In this document: in pieces, positions 17,432 through 27,043 of the stretch | Position numbering within the stretch: the first letter of the stretch is position 1 | How the letters are laid out: each line of letters opens with the position of its first letter | Source of the DNA: Gilliamella sp. Choc5-1 | GTDB lineage: Bacteria; Pseudomonadota; Gammaproteobacteria; Enterobacterales; Orbaceae | DNA length: 64,000 nt | Direction: 5' to 3' | NCBI RefSeq assembly: GCF_001690595.1 | Contig: NZ_LZHH01000028.1 | Coordinates: forward strand, 44,488-108,487 | Translations under genes and position numbers: made by a program | The notes under the pieces: generated by a model | Databases searched by the model: none | Seen by the model: the letters and a program-made list of their open reading frames with translations, nothing else | Told to the model about the DNA's origin: nothing

Positions 17432-19729
17432 ATGAAAAAATTTTTTAACAAAATTATAATATTTTTACTTTGCTTTACACTCGGTTTATTTGCTTGTTTT
17501 TTAGTCGCTGATTTTATTTTTCCGCTATCGATTAAAAAAAATAAAATAACGCAAACTGTCATAGCTCAAGATGAAACACCACTTTGGCGATTTGCTGATG
17601 AAAATGGCATTTGGCGTTACCCAATTAAATTAGATGAAGTTCCAGAATATTATATTGATGCATTATTGAATTATGAAGATCGTTATTTTTACGATCATGT
17701 AGGTATTAATCCTATTTCTTTGCTACGAGCTGCTTTTCAAAATATTACCAATAATAGAATTATCTCGGGCGGAAGTACTCTTTCTATGCAAGTTGCCAGA
17801 CTGCTTGATCATCACGACCGCACTATGCTTGGAAAATTAAAGCAAATATTTAGAACACTACAATTAGAATGGCATTTTAGCAAAGATGAAATTTTAACCT
17901 TATATATCAACCATGCTCCTTATGGAGGCACAATAGAAGGGCTTGGAGCAGCCAGTTGGTCATATTTTGGTAAAAAACCTAATAAGTTAACTCGTAGTGA
18001 AGCTGTATTACTTGCGGTTTTACCACAAGCACCAAGCCGATTACGCCCAGATAAATATCCTGAACGAGCTAAACAGGCTAGAGATAAAGTATTAGATCGT
18101 TTATCTGAAAACCAAGTGTGGTCATCTGATATTATTGAGCAAATTCGTAAAGATGAAATTTGGGTTTATCGACGAAAAGCCCCCCAACTAGCTCCTTTGT
18201 TAGCACAGCGATTAAGTCAACAATATCCAGATACTAATATTATTCATTCAACAATTGATTCATCTCTTCAATATGCACTTGAAGATATTGCGGTTAACCG
18301 TAAAAACCAATTACCTCCAAAAACATCATTGGCGATTTTAATTGTTGATCATACTGACATGTCAGTAAAAGGTTATGTTGGGTCAGCTGATTTCAATGAT
18401 AATGAGCGATTTGGTCAAGTAGATATGATAAGATCACTTCGTTCACCAGGATCAACATTAAAGCCATTTATTTATGCCTTTGCTATTGATGAGGGAATGA
18501 TTCATTCCGAATCCTTATTACAAGATGTTCCTCGTATTGAGTCAAATTATCGTCCCACAAATTTTGATGAAGATTTTTATGGACCGGTCAGCGCTTCTGA
18601 GGCATTGAGTAAATCGTTAAACTTACCTGCAGTGCAGTTAATTGAGTTATATGGGCCAAAACGTTTTACAAGCAAGCTTGCTAGCGTCGGTTTACCATTA
18701 ATGTCAACAGGTAGCATGCCAAATATCTCATATATTTTAGGCGGCGCTTCACTAAGAATGGATAATCTAGTCAGTGCATATAGCGCGTTTGCTAGACATG
18801 GTAAAGTAAGTCCTTTGCGGTTCATACAAGATGAAGCATTAGTTAGTAAAAACTTTATTTCTGACGGTAGTGCATGGATAACTAAGCAAATGTTAATCAA
18901 TAATAATTTGCTTGCTTACAAGACTGGTACTAGTTATGGTTATCGTGATGCGTGGGCAATTGGTGTTAACCCTCGCTATTTAATAGGAATATGGGTAGGT
19001 CGTCCTGATGGAACTCCTGTTGCAGGACAATATGGTAGCGTTACTGCTGTGCCAATTTTACAACAAGTTAATGCTTTGTTGCTCAATAAAGAGCGAAGGT
19101 TAAATCGTCCTTTATCTAATTTTAATAAACCTGATACAGTTACTTCTGAAAAAATTTGTTGGCCATCAGGTCAAGTTTTAGCTGTTACGGACAAAAATTG
19201 CCATCGTCAAAAAACAGCATGGATACTCGATAATATGATACCACCAACACTTGATACTTTATCCGTGTTAAATAACAACCTTTATCGTTCGGGATGGGTA
19301 ACTATCTGGGTTAATGAACAAGGGGAGCGGGTAGCTGCAGATTGTAAAAATGCTCATGAAAAAAAAATTGCTTTATGGCCGATAGCATTAGAAAATTGGC
19401 TTTTACCTAAAGAACGTAGGCAAATGTTATTACCTCCAATTGATATACGTTGTCCTGCATTTGGTAAGGATGTTTTTGCTTCATTATCTATTGTAGGATT
19501 ACTTGATAACCAACTTGTTAGAAGTTTGCCCGGACAGCAAGAAGTAACGATTGATTTAATTCCTCAAGGCGATGCTGGCGACAAATGGTGGTTTTTAGAT
19601 GGTGACCTTATAGCAAAATCAGTTAATGATGAAAAAGTGTCAATTACAGTATCAAAAAAAGGCTTACACCATTTATTATTGTTGGATAAGGGTGGGCAGA
19701 TTGCTCGCATAACATTTACATTAGATTAA
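17432..19729 (+). CDS. pbpC: Penicillin-binding protein 1C
   Basis: Bifunctional peptidoglycan glycosyltransferase with a C-terminal penicillin-binding fold, anchored in the inner membrane by one TM (about 7-29). The glycosyltransferase domain (about 55-225) shows NYEDRYFYDHVGINP, with the catalytic Glu, and GGSTLSMQVAR. The transpeptidase domain has SxxK at S341-T-L-K344 and KTGT at K497. The last about 170 residues form the BiPBP_C domain typical of PBP1C (CWPSGQ... and an Ig-like end). Length 765 aa agrees with E. coli PbpC (770). It sits between yfhM and ndk in the conserved order. Confidence 0.96.
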   Translation: MKKFFNKIIIFLLCFTLGLFACFLVADFIFPLSIKKNKITQTVIAQDETPLWRFADENGIWRYPIKLDEVPEYYIDALLNYEDRYFYDHVGINPISLLRAAFQNITNNRIISGGSTLSMQVARLLDHHDRTMLGKLKQIFRTLQLEWHFSKDEILTLYINHAPYGGTIEGLGAASWSYFGKKPNKLTRSEAVLLAVLPQAPSRLRPDKYPERAKQARDKVLDRLSENQVWSSDIIEQIRKDEIWVYRRKAPQLAPLLAQRLSQQYPDTNIIHSTIDSSLQYALEDIAVNRKNQLPPKTSLAILIVDHTDMSVKGYVGSADFNDNERFGQVDMIRSLRSPGSTLKPFIYAFAIDEGMIHSESLLQDVPRIESNYRPTNFDEDFYGPVSASEALSKSLNLPAVQLIELYGPKRFTSKLASVGLPLMSTGSMPNISYILGGASLRMDNLVSAYSAFARHGKVSPLRFIQDEALVSKNFISDGSAWITKQMLINNNLLAYKTGTSYGYRDAWAIGVNPRYLIGIWVGRPDGTPVAGQYGSVTAVPILQQVNALLLNKERRLNRPLSNFNKPDTVTSEKICWPSGQVLAVTDKNCHRQKTAWILDNMIPPTLDTLSVLNNNLYRSGWVTIWVNEQGERVAADCKNAHEKKIALWPIALENWLLPKERRQMLLPPIDIRCPAFGKDVFASLSIVGLLDNQLVRSLPGQQEVTIDLIPQGDAGDKWWFLDGDLIAKSVNDEKVSITVSKKGLHHLLLLDKGGQIARITFTLD

Positions 19730-19744
19730 CGAGAATAAAAATAT

Positions 19745-20167
19745 ATGGCTATTGAACGAACATTATCTATTATTAAACCAAATGCAGTTAAAAAGCAGTT
19801 GACTGGTGAAATTATCACCCGTATCAACCAAGCAAAACTTAATGTTGTTGCACTAAAAATGCTTAAATTAACATCAAAACAAGCAGAAGGTTTTTATGCC
19901 GAGCATCAAGGAAAACCATTTTTTGATAAATTGGTTAATTTTATGATTTCTGGTCCTATCGTTGTTTTGGTACTTGAGGGCGAAAATGCGGTTAAACGTT
20001 ATCGAGACTTAATGGGATCTTCTGATTTGTCTAAAGCGACTGCAGGCACTTTGCGAGCAGATTTTGCTGATAATACAACCGAAAATGCTGTACATGGTTC
20101 AGACTCTTTACAATCGGCAGAAAGAGAAATCGCTTACTTTTTTATAGATAATGAGATAGTAGGGTAA
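19745..20167 (+). CDS. ndk: Nucleoside diphosphate kinase
   Basis: Balances NTP and dNTP pools by phosphate transfer through a histidine. The 140-aa protein has the start [14 protein letters not shown], the active-site NAVHGSDS with His117, and the expected length (E. coli 143). It starts 15 bp after pbpC with a weak ribosome binding site and is probably co-transcribed with it. The C-terminus ([13 protein letters not shown]) is normal. Confidence 0.97.
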   Translation: MAIERTLSIIKPNAVKKQLTGEIITRINQAKLNVVALKMLKLTSKQAEGFYAEHQGKPFFDKLVNFMISGPIVVLVLEGENAVKRYRDLMGSSDLSKATAGTLRADFADNTTENAVHGSDSLQSAEREIAYFFIDNEIVG

Positions 20168-20279
20168 TATATATAACTGTAAGTTATAAGTATGTAAATA
20201 TTGGTTATTTATTCATTCAATTTTTTATTGTTAGACTTTAACTGAAAATAAAATAACCTTTAATTAGGGGGGAATCAGA

Positions 20280-21107
20280 ATGAAATTGTTGACTAAATCA
20301 CTAACCGTGGTCGCATTACTAGGTAGTTTGCTAGGTACAAATTCTGCTTATGCAGATCGCCTTGATGACATTGAAAAACGGGGCGAAATTAAAATAGCCG
20401 TGTTCGATAGTAACCCGCCATTTGGATATATTGACGAAAAAACCAATAAAGTTGTTGGTCTTGATGTTGATTATGCAAATGAAATCGGCAAGGCTCTTAA
20501 TGTTAAAGTTGACCTAGTCCCAACTAATCCAGCTAATCGAATTCCATTATTAACATCTAAAAAAGCTGATTTAATTGTTGCCAATTTTACTGTTACAGAT
20601 GAAAGAGCAAAAACCGTTGATTTTAGTTTGTCTTATTTTGCAACTGGTCAAAAATTTATAGCAAAAAAAGGTATATTAAAATCAGCGGATGATTTAAAAA
20701 ATCTTCGTATTGGTGCCGATAAAGGTACGGTTATGGAAATCACACTGCGTGAAAAATATCCAACAGCAAAAGTAATTTCTTATGATGATACACCATTTGC
20801 CTTTGCGGCATTACGCAATGGTGTTGTGCAAGCAATTACTCAAGATGATGCTAAATTAATCGGTTTATTGGCTAATGTGCCTGAAGAACAACGTGCAGCA
20901 TTTGAAATTTCGCCATTTAGTATTACCCAAGAATATCAAGCCGTGGGTATACCAAAAGGCGAAGATCGCTTAAAAGAAAAAGTGAATCAGATTTTATTAA
21001 CACTTGAAGAAAAGGGTGAAGCATTAACCATTTATAACCGTTGGTTTGGGCCTGATACTACATCGGCAATGCCTCGTGGTGATTTTAAAATAGGTAAAGG
21101 TCAGTAA
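20280..21107 (+). CDS. Polar amino-acid ABC transporter, periplasmic binding protein
   Basis: A type II periplasmic binding protein of SBP family 3 (275 aa) with a clean signal peptide (1-25, cut after AYA). It shows RGEIKIAVFDSNPPFGYID, GLDVDYANEIGKAL, and the signature DLIVANFTVTDERAKTVDFS where the TxxR residues bind the amino-acid carboxylate. Conserved Asp at DDA in the hinge region is present (TQDDAKL). Substrate cannot be fixed by eye: glutamine-, glutamate- or cystine-type are all possible. A GGGGGGA ribosome binding site precedes it. Two permease genes follow within 6 bp, but there is no ATPase gene. Confidence 0.88.
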   Translation: MKLLTKSLTVVALLGSLLGTNSAYADRLDDIEKRGEIKIAVFDSNPPFGYIDEKTNKVVGLDVDYANEIGKALNVKVDLVPTNPANRIPLLTSKKADLIVANFTVTDERAKTVDFSLSYFATGQKFIAKKGILKSADDLKNLRIGADKGTVMEITLREKYPTAKVISYDDTPFAFAALRNGVVQAITQDDAKLIGLLANVPEEQRAAFEISPFSITQEYQAVGIPKGEDRLKEKVNQILLTLEEKGEALTIYNRWFGPDTTSAMPRGDFKIGKGQ

Positions 21108-21112
21108 GAGTT

Positions 21113-21838
21113 ATGTTCGAGCAATTACTTGAGCCCCGTTATCTGTGGTGGTTATGGGATGGTTTTTTAGTTACGTTAGCTATCTCATTGCTTACTATTG
21201 TTTTTTCAACATTATTGGGCTTTTTACTGGTTATTGCTCAACAAAGTAAAATTAAAATTATTCAAATCATCGTAATGGGGTATAACGCAATTTTCCGTTA
21301 TTCTCCATTATTGCCACAACTCTTTTTTTGGTATTTCGGTGTGGGTAATTTATTACCTGCTGAATTTAAATTATGGTTATTTGATGAACCACAAATTTCG
21401 TTGTTCTTTTTTTCATTAAAAATGCCATCGTTTGAGTTTATTATTGGCTTAGTTGGATTGACGTGTTATTCAAGTGCGTTTATCGCTGAAGAGTTTAGAG
21501 CTGGCATTGCTGGCGTTAGGCAAGGGCAAGAACAAGCGTCATTAGCTTTAGGCTTAACTTGGTGGCAAAGTATGCTATTTGTTATTTTGCCGCAAAGCTT
21601 TCGTATTGCCTTTCCTCCTTTAATTGGTCAATACATGAATATCATCAAAAATTCGTCATTAACAATGGCTATTGGTGTGTTAGAGCTTTCTTATGTATCG
21701 CGTCAAGTTGAAACCGAATCATTAAAAACCTTTCAAGACTTTGCCATCGCCACTTTATTGTATATTTTGGCAATTATTATTGTTGGCACTTTAGGCAATA
21801 TTTATCAAGCAAAACGATTACAAATAGGTAAGGTGTAA
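21113..21838 (+). CDS. Amino-acid ABC transporter permease 1
   Basis: A 241-aa HisMQ-family inner-membrane permease with about five TM segments. The EAA loop that docks the ATPase reads EEFRAGIAGVRQGQEQASLALG. It ends with PPLIGQYMNIIKNSSLTMAIG, typical for this family. It starts five bases after the binding protein gene and is six bases from the next permease, so the three are one operon. It is predicted to form a heterodimer with the second permease. Confidence 0.9.
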   Translation: MFEQLLEPRYLWWLWDGFLVTLAISLLTIVFSTLLGFLLVIAQQSKIKIIQIIVMGYNAIFRYSPLLPQLFFWYFGVGNLLPAEFKLWLFDEPQISLFFFSLKMPSFEFIIGLVGLTCYSSAFIAEEFRAGIAGVRQGQEQASLALGLTWWQSMLFVILPQSFRIAFPPLIGQYMNIIKNSSLTMAIGVLELSYVSRQVETESLKTFQDFAIATLLYILAIIIVGTLGNIYQAKRLQIGKV

Positions 21839-21844
21839 CCACTT

Positions 21845-22528
21845 ATGGAACTTAAAGGTTTAGAAGTTATTTATAATAATTTAAGTTATATGATGTGGGG
21901 TAACTTTCCTGGAGGCATTTTTTTAACATTGTTAATGAGTTTTTTTGCCATTTTATTTTCCACCTTTTTAGGCATTTTAGCTGGAATAGGATTGACTGTT
22001 TTTAAAGGAGGAATACGTTATTTATTGGTAGGAGTGCTCGGTTTTTTAAGAGCTATACCTGTTATTATGCTTATTTTTTGGACATACTTTCTTTTGCCTG
22101 TGTTACTCAATATTGATGTGCCCGCTATTGCAACTGTAATTTTTGCTTTATCACTTATTGGTGCTGGTTATATTGGTCATTCTGTTCATGCAGGTATGAT
22201 TGCGGTTGCTAAAGAACAGTGGCAAGCGGCGTTTTCATTGGGGTTGACTAAAAAGCAAGTCATTTTATTTATCATCTTACCTCAAGCCCTTAGAATGATG
22301 TTGCCTTCTTTTGTTAATCAATGGGTTTCACTCATTAAAGATACTTCGTTAGCCTATATTGTTGGAGTGGCGGAATTTACTTTTATTGCAACACAAGTTA
22401 ATAACCGCAGTATGGTTTATTCAACTGAGATCTTTTTATTTGTGATTGTTGTTTATTTTATTATCTGCGCATCACTGGATTTTGCAGTTTCGATTTTACC
22501 AAAATTACGATTATTTTGTTCTAAATAA
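21845..22528 (+). CDS. Amino-acid ABC transporter permease 2
   Basis: A 227-aa HisMQ-family permease, about five TM segments, EAA loop HAGMIAVAKEQWQAAFSLGLT and the family end motif LPSFVNQWVSLIKDTSLAYIVG. It is the second half of the predicted permease heterodimer. No nucleotide-binding subunit follows; the next gene is 231 bp away and unrelated. The system must borrow an ATPase encoded elsewhere or is incomplete. Confidence 0.9.
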   Translation: MELKGLEVIYNNLSYMMWGNFPGGIFLTLLMSFFAILFSTFLGILAGIGLTVFKGGIRYLLVGVLGFLRAIPVIMLIFWTYFLLPVLLNIDVPAIATVIFALSLIGAGYIGHSVHAGMIAVAKEQWQAAFSLGLTKKQVILFIILPQALRMMLPSFVNQWVSLIKDTSLAYIVGVAEFTFIATQVNNRSMVYSTEIFLFVIVVYFIICASLDFAVSILPKLRLFCSK

Positions 22529-22675
22529 TATATAGGAAAATGCTAAGTTATTTACATTTCATGATTAAGAGAATTCCCATTCCCCGTAAAAAGCAAGCTT
22601 TTTATGTATATGTATTATCATAGTTGCTTAAATGACTGTGAATAATGCAAGTTATTTCTATATTTAACTCAATAT

Positions 22676-22712
22676 AAAATCATTACATGTGATATTTACA
22701 TGTAATGATTTT
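22676..22712. repeat. Perfect 15-bp inverted repeat upstream of the yjfI cluster
   Basis: AAAATCATTACATGT (22676-22690) and ACATGTAATGATTTT (22698-22712) are exact reverse complements with a 7-nt loop. It lies about 48 bp before the first gene of the PspA/flotillin cluster. It could be an operator for a dimeric regulator or, less likely, a bidirectional terminator (runs of T or A are short). The first gene of the cluster has a possible ribbon-helix-helix N-terminus, which would suit an operator. Confidence 0.6.
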
Positions 22713-22759
22713 ATGTTAATATAGACCATATTAATGATTACGTTAAATACCAAGTATCT

Positions 22760-23416
22760 ATGAAAAGGACAAAAGAGCCTAAAAGCTCAGCATTTTATCA
22801 ACAACAATATAGACAACGCTTACGTGAACAAGGATTTATAAAAAAAGAAATTTGGATTTTACCCGAAAATACAACTAGATTACTTGAAATTGAAAAACAA
22901 TTTCGTCTACCAATAATAAATAGCACAAGTGTTAATAAGAAACAGGAAAACAATGAAATGAAAAAAAATGAAGTTTGGTCAATTACCGATCTTTATCAGG
23001 CTTTGCATGATTCAGAATTATTTAATCAAGGCTTTGCCAGTGTTGAAATTATCGACGGGGTTGATGCTTGTTTGCATATTACTATGCATAAATATGGTGA
23101 TCTTCCTTTATTTTTGAGTGTTTCAAATCTGCAAATAATTGTTGAGGCACTACTTTGGCCAGTTGATATTGTTACCCATCCGAGTCAATTTAATGAAGAA
23201 GTTCTATGTACTCGAAAACTCTTTCCATTATCCACAATTGCGATAGAAAAAACAGGAGATGGTTCATTAAATTATATTATGTACGGAGCATTGAGTGCCT
23301 CTTCGTTATTAAGTAACATTATTTATGAATTAGAAACTTTATCGGATAATGTTATTAAAGCTACCGAAGCTTATGAGCATCATATTAACTTTAACAAATT
23401 GAATCAAAATAGATAA
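22760..23416 (+). CDS. yjfI: YjfI-like DUF2170 protein with extra N-terminal domain
   Basis: Residues about 70-210 match DUF2170 (E. coli YjfI): WSITDLYQALHDSELFNQG, the GDLPLFLSVSNLQIIVEALLWPV block and FPLSTIAIEK. The N-terminal 70 residues (YRQRLREQGFIKKEIWILPENTTRLLEIEKQF) look like the strand-helix-helix of MazE/MetJ-type DNA-binding proteins (YRERLRxQGL-KxEVWI), so this may be a regulator as well as a partner of the PspA homologue. That is inference from pattern. DUF2170 genes are regularly next to pspA-like yjfJ. No strong ribosome binding site is visible. Confidence 0.75.
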   Translation: MKRTKEPKSSAFYQQQYRQRLREQGFIKKEIWILPENTTRLLEIEKQFRLPIINSTSVNKKQENNEMKKNEVWSITDLYQALHDSELFNQGFASVEIIDGVDACLHITMHKYGDLPLFLSVSNLQIIVEALLWPVDIVTHPSQFNEEVLCTRKLFPLSTIAIEKTGDGSLNYIMYGALSASSLLSNIIYELETLSDNVIKATEAYEHHINFNKLNQNR

Positions 23417-23433
23417 TAAGAAGGAGATTTATA

Positions 23434-24126
23434 ATGGTTATCTTCAAAAAACTTGTTACAGCACTTTGTGGTGGTGTTAATGAGGCTGGTGAGGCGATTA
23501 TAGCTACGCAAGCTTTACGCATCTTGGATCAAGAAATTCGTGATGCAGATGCTGAATTAAAAGAGGCTAAAGAATCATTAGCAAACATACTTGCTCAGCA
23601 AAAGTTAGCAGATAAAGAAGTTGAAAAAACTCAAGCAGAAATTACTGAGTATGAAAATTATGCTATCAAAGCATTAGAAAATAATAATGAAAACTTAGCT
23701 TTAGAAGTTGCTGAAAAGCTTTCTGCTCTTGAAACTAAATGTAAAAATCAAAAAGAACAAGCAATATATTTTGCTGAAAATGTAAAAAATTTACGCCAAA
23801 CAATATCACAAACAGAAATTAATATTCGTAATCTTAAACAACAAGTCGATATTGTAAAAGCTACAGAAAGTGTTCAAAAAGCACAATCTGCAATTGCTCA
23901 ACGTTACGGTAATTCTACAACAAAATTACAAACAGCCTTAGATTCTTTAGAGCGAATTAAAAAACGACAAGAAAAAACTGCTGCAACTATTGAAGCTAAA
24001 AAAGAATTGGCAGTATCTGAAAACCAAGATTCACTTGATAGAAAACTTGAAGAAGCGGGAATCAAATCTAGCAATCAGGATGCTAAAACAATTTTAGCCA
24101 GATTAAAAGAAAAACATGTTAATTAA
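23434..24126 (+). CDS. yjfJ: PspA/IM30-family protein (YjfJ-like)
   Basis: The 230-aa protein is almost wholly alpha-helical coiled coil: an N-terminal amphipathic segment (MVIFKKLVTALCGGVNEAGEA), then ALRILDQEIRDADAELKEAKESLANILAQQK, the conserved PspA opening (L-D-Q-E-I-R-x-A-x-x-x-L). PspA/IM30 proteins are structural homologues of ESCRT-III and remodel or protect the inner membrane under stress (established for the family). This member resembles YjfJ rather than classical PspA because it follows a DUF2170 gene, and pspB/C/F are absent here. The ribosome binding site AAGGAG is excellent. Confidence 0.85.
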   Translation: MVIFKKLVTALCGGVNEAGEAIIATQALRILDQEIRDADAELKEAKESLANILAQQKLADKEVEKTQAEITEYENYAIKALENNNENLALEVAEKLSALETKCKNQKEQAIYFAENVKNLRQTISQTEINIRNLKQQVDIVKATESVQKAQSAIAQRYGNSTTKLQTALDSLERIKKRQEKTAATIEAKKELAVSENQDSLDRKLEEAGIKSSNQDAKTILARLKEKHVN

Positions 24127-24203
24127 ATTGTTAGATTTTAAATTAAAAAAATATAATAATTAAATATTCATAATAACGATATTTAGAATATGAAGGAAAT
24201 ATA

Positions 24204-24851
24204 ATGGAGTTTTTCTGGGGGATATTTTTTTCTTTTCCCGTTGTTATCTTTAGCGCCTTACTAACACTTTGTGTTCTGTATTGGTTAGTTGCTGCAATTG
24301 GTATTTTAAGTATTGATTGCTTAGATATAGCAATTAACTTAGATGATATAGCTGCTGATATGCCCTCTTCAGGGTTTGGTGGTTTATTATTAAAGTTTGG
24401 TTTTAATGAAGTGCCAATGACATTAGTTATCACCTCAATTTCTTTTTTCGGATGGGCAATTACTTATTTTTGTTTTCGGCTCTTTATTTTACCTTTACAT
24501 GATTTTATTTTATTTTATTTTCTTGTTGGGGCATTCGTTTTTGTTATTGCGCTAATTGTCGCTGTTTACCTTACTGCATTTGTCATAAAACCTATACGTC
24601 CTATATTTAAAAAACTAAGTATAACTAATGATTACAAGTCGCTATTGGGACAAATTGTTGAAATACGTTCTAGTATCGTAAATGAAATAAAAGGAGAAGC
24701 AATTTATGAAGATGGTGGAGCAGGACTAATTTTACAAGTTAGAGGGAATAAAACGTATCAATTTAAACGTGGAGATAAAGCAGTATTACTGCGATATGAT
24801 ACAACCAATAATTGTTACGAAATCATTAGCATTGAAGAGTTTAACGGATAA
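24204..24851 (+). CDS. yqiJ: YqiJ-like inner-membrane OB-fold protein
   Basis: A 215-aa protein with three to four hydrophobic segments in residues 1-135 (for example FFSFPVVIFSALLTLCVLYWLVAAIG and FFGWAITYFCFRLFIL) followed by a soluble beta-rich region (about 145-215) of the OB/NfeD-like kind: LGQIVEIRSSIVNEIKGEA and KRGDKAVLLRYD. This is the DUF1449/YqiJ architecture; YqiJ pairs with the flotillin YqiK in E. coli, and the flotillin gene follows here after 31 bp. NfeD-like partners are thought to assist flotillin scaffolds in the membrane. The AAGGAA ribosome binding site supports the start. Confidence 0.8.
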   Translation: MEFFWGIFFSFPVVIFSALLTLCVLYWLVAAIGILSIDCLDIAINLDDIAADMPSSGFGGLLLKFGFNEVPMTLVITSISFFGWAITYFCFRLFILPLHDFILFYFLVGAFVFVIALIVAVYLTAFVIKPIRPIFKKLSITNDYKSLLGQIVEIRSSIVNEIKGEAIYEDGGAGLILQVRGNKTYQFKRGDKAVLLRYDTTNNCYEIISIEEFNG

Positions 24852-24882
24852 TTAGAATTAATTTTTTGGAGAATAGTAAATT

Positions 24883-26997
24883 ATGTCTATAAATACTGAT
24901 ACAGTAATATTTTTTCTTATAACAGTAGGAATTATCTTTTTAGTTATAATGGGATTTTTCTTATTATTTAAAGCTTTTTATATTAAGGTTCCTCAAGGTA
25001 CAGCGCTTATCGTTAATGATATGACCTCAAAACCTAAAGTTCATTTTACAGGTGCTTTAGTTTATCCTGTTATTTATAAAAAAGAATTTATGAAAATTTC
25101 ATTAATTACTTTTGATGTAGAACGCCGAGGAAAAGATGGTTTAATTTGTAAAGATAATTTGCGAGCAGATATTTGTGTTGCTTTTTATCTTCGTGTTAAT
25201 GAAACCACTGAAGATGTATTAAAAGTAGCCAAATCTATTGGTGTGGATAGAGCATCAGATCAAAAAGCAGTAAGTTCACTTTTTAGTGCAAAATTTTCAG
25301 AAGCGTTAAAAACTGTAGGTAAGCAATTTGAATTAGCCAAGCTATTTGAAGATCGTATGAATTTTCGTGAACGTATTATTGATGTTATCGGAAAGGATCT
25401 TAATGGTTATGCGTTAGAAGATGTTGCTATTGATTATTTAGAACAAACTCCAATAAAATCACTTGATCCAGATAATATTTTTGATGCTGAAGGGATAAAC
25501 AAAATTACTTCTATTACTGCCGTTCATAAAGATGAAACGAACAAACGTGAAAGAGATCTTGAATTAGCATTAAAGAAAAAAGATACCGAAACTATTGAAG
25601 CAAAATTAGAACTTGAGCGTCAACAAGCCGATGCTGAAGCTCGCCAAAAACGTGAGATCGAAACAATTCGTGCTCGTGAAAAAGCAGAAACATTAAAGGT
25701 ACAAGAAGAAGAACGTTTAAAGGCTGAGCAAGCAAGGATTCAGTCTCAACAAGAAATTGAAGTACGTGAAGAAAACCGTTTACGTGAAGTAGAAGTTGCA
25801 CAACAAAATCGTTTGCGAGCTATTGCTATTGAAGAAGAACGTGTTGAAAGGGCTCGTTCTCTTGAAATCGTTGCCCGTGAACGTGAAGTTGAACTACAAC
25901 GCATCGAAAAAGATAAAGTACTTGAAGAAGAAAAAAAACATATTGCCAATGTTATTCGAGAGCGTGTTGCTGTTGAAAAAACCGTAGCTGTTGAGGAAGA
26001 AAATATCAAGGAAGTGCGTGAAGTATCTAAAGCTGATCGTGAAAAACAAACAACCATTATTGAGGCAGAAGCAAGAGCTGAACAAGAACTAGTTAAGCAA
26101 GTAAAGCAAGCAGAAGCAGATGAGCAATCATCTAAACATCGTGCAATTGAAATTAGCACAATGGCACAAGCAGAGCTTGAAGCTGCAGCTAAACAAGCTG
26201 AAGCAAAAAAACAATTAGCTCAAGGTATTGAAGCAGAAGAAGCTGCAATTGGTTTAGCTGAAGCTAAAGTTCGTAAAGCACGAGCTGAAGCAGAAGAAAA
26301 AGAAGGGTTAGTAAAAGCTAATATTACAGCAGAAACCCTACTTGCTGAAGCAAAAGGTAATCAAGAAAAAGGCTTATCAGAAGCCAAGGTCATTGAAGCG
26401 AAAGCAATAGCGACCGAAAAACAAGGCCTAACTGAAGCTAAAGTACTTGAAGAAAAGCTATCTGCTCAAGCTCGTGGTGATGAACGAATTGGTTATGCTA
26501 AAGCAGCAGCAACAAAAGAGCAAGGACTTGCTGAAGCACTAGTCATTCGTGAACGCTTAACAGCAGAAGCAAATGGTTTAGTCGAAAAATTCCAAGCGAT
26601 GGCAACAATGAGCGAACAATCTCAACATCATGAAGAGTTTCGTTTGGCACTTGAAAAAGGCTTTGAACAAGCCATGGCTGCAATTGCTGCTAATAAAGAA
26701 ATTGCCAGAGAACAAGCCGATGTGCTTGCTGCAGCATTTAGTAAAGCAAATATCGAAATTGTTGGTGGTAATGATAACTTCTTTAATAGCTTTTCTAAGG
26801 CAATTAGTGTTGGTAAAGCCATTGAAGGAACTGTGAACCAAAGTCCTGTTTTGCAATCTGCATTACAATCAGTATTATCACGTTTATCGGGTAACAAAAA
26901 TATTGATTTAAAAGAAACTTTGAAAAATACCGACTTAAAAGCACTAGCTAAACAATTTTTACCATCAGATAGCAACCAAGAAAATGATGGCCAATAA
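24883..26997 (+). CDS. yqiK: Flotillin-like SPFH protein YqiK
   Basis: A 704-aa flotillin. One N-terminal TM (about 8-31) leads to an SPFH/band-7 domain (about 34-200, YIKVPQGTALIVNDM... and LEDVAIDYLEQTP). Residues about 215-580 are an extreme Glu/Ala/Lys/Arg coiled coil, with the EA-repeat flotillin core (AEAKGNQEKGLSEAKVIEAK, EKQGLTEAKVLEEKL). Flotillins form membrane microdomain scaffolds. The coiled coil here is longer than in E. coli YqiK (553 aa). Neighbours YqiJ and PspA point to a membrane-protection complex. Codon use stays AT-rich like the neighbours, so no recent transfer is evident. Confidence 0.93.
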   Translation: MSINTDTVIFFLITVGIIFLVIMGFFLLFKAFYIKVPQGTALIVNDMTSKPKVHFTGALVYPVIYKKEFMKISLITFDVERRGKDGLICKDNLRADICVAFYLRVNETTEDVLKVAKSIGVDRASDQKAVSSLFSAKFSEALKTVGKQFELAKLFEDRMNFRERIIDVIGKDLNGYALEDVAIDYLEQTPIKSLDPDNIFDAEGINKITSITAVHKDETNKRERDLELALKKKDTETIEAKLELERQQADAEARQKREIETIRAREKAETLKVQEEERLKAEQARIQSQQEIEVREENRLREVEVAQQNRLRAIAIEEERVERARSLEIVAREREVELQRIEKDKVLEEEKKHIANVIRERVAVEKTVAVEEENIKEVREVSKADREKQTTIIEAEARAEQELVKQVKQAEADEQSSKHRAIEISTMAQAELEAAAKQAEAKKQLAQGIEAEEAAIGLAEAKVRKARAEAEEKEGLVKANITAETLLAEAKGNQEKGLSEAKVIEAKAIATEKQGLTEAKVLEEKLSAQARGDERIGYAKAAATKEQGLAEALVIRERLTAEANGLVEKFQAMATMSEQSQHHEEFRLALEKGFEQAMAAIAANKEIAREQADVLAAAFSKANIEIVGGNDNFFNSFSKAISVGKAIEGTVNQSPVLQSALQSVLSRLSGNKNIDLKETLKNTDLKALAKQFLPSDSNQENDGQ

Positions 26998-27043
26998 TCT
27001 GATATTTTTTAATAATTCTTAATTCGAATTATGACTATCAACA

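Noticed and set aside
25746..26159. Long open frames on the minus strand opposite yqiK (137 aa and others), Ser/Cys-rich
   Set aside because: They are shadows of the repetitive Glu/Ala/Arg codons of the flotillin coiled coil; no ribosome binding site and no protein-like domain pattern.
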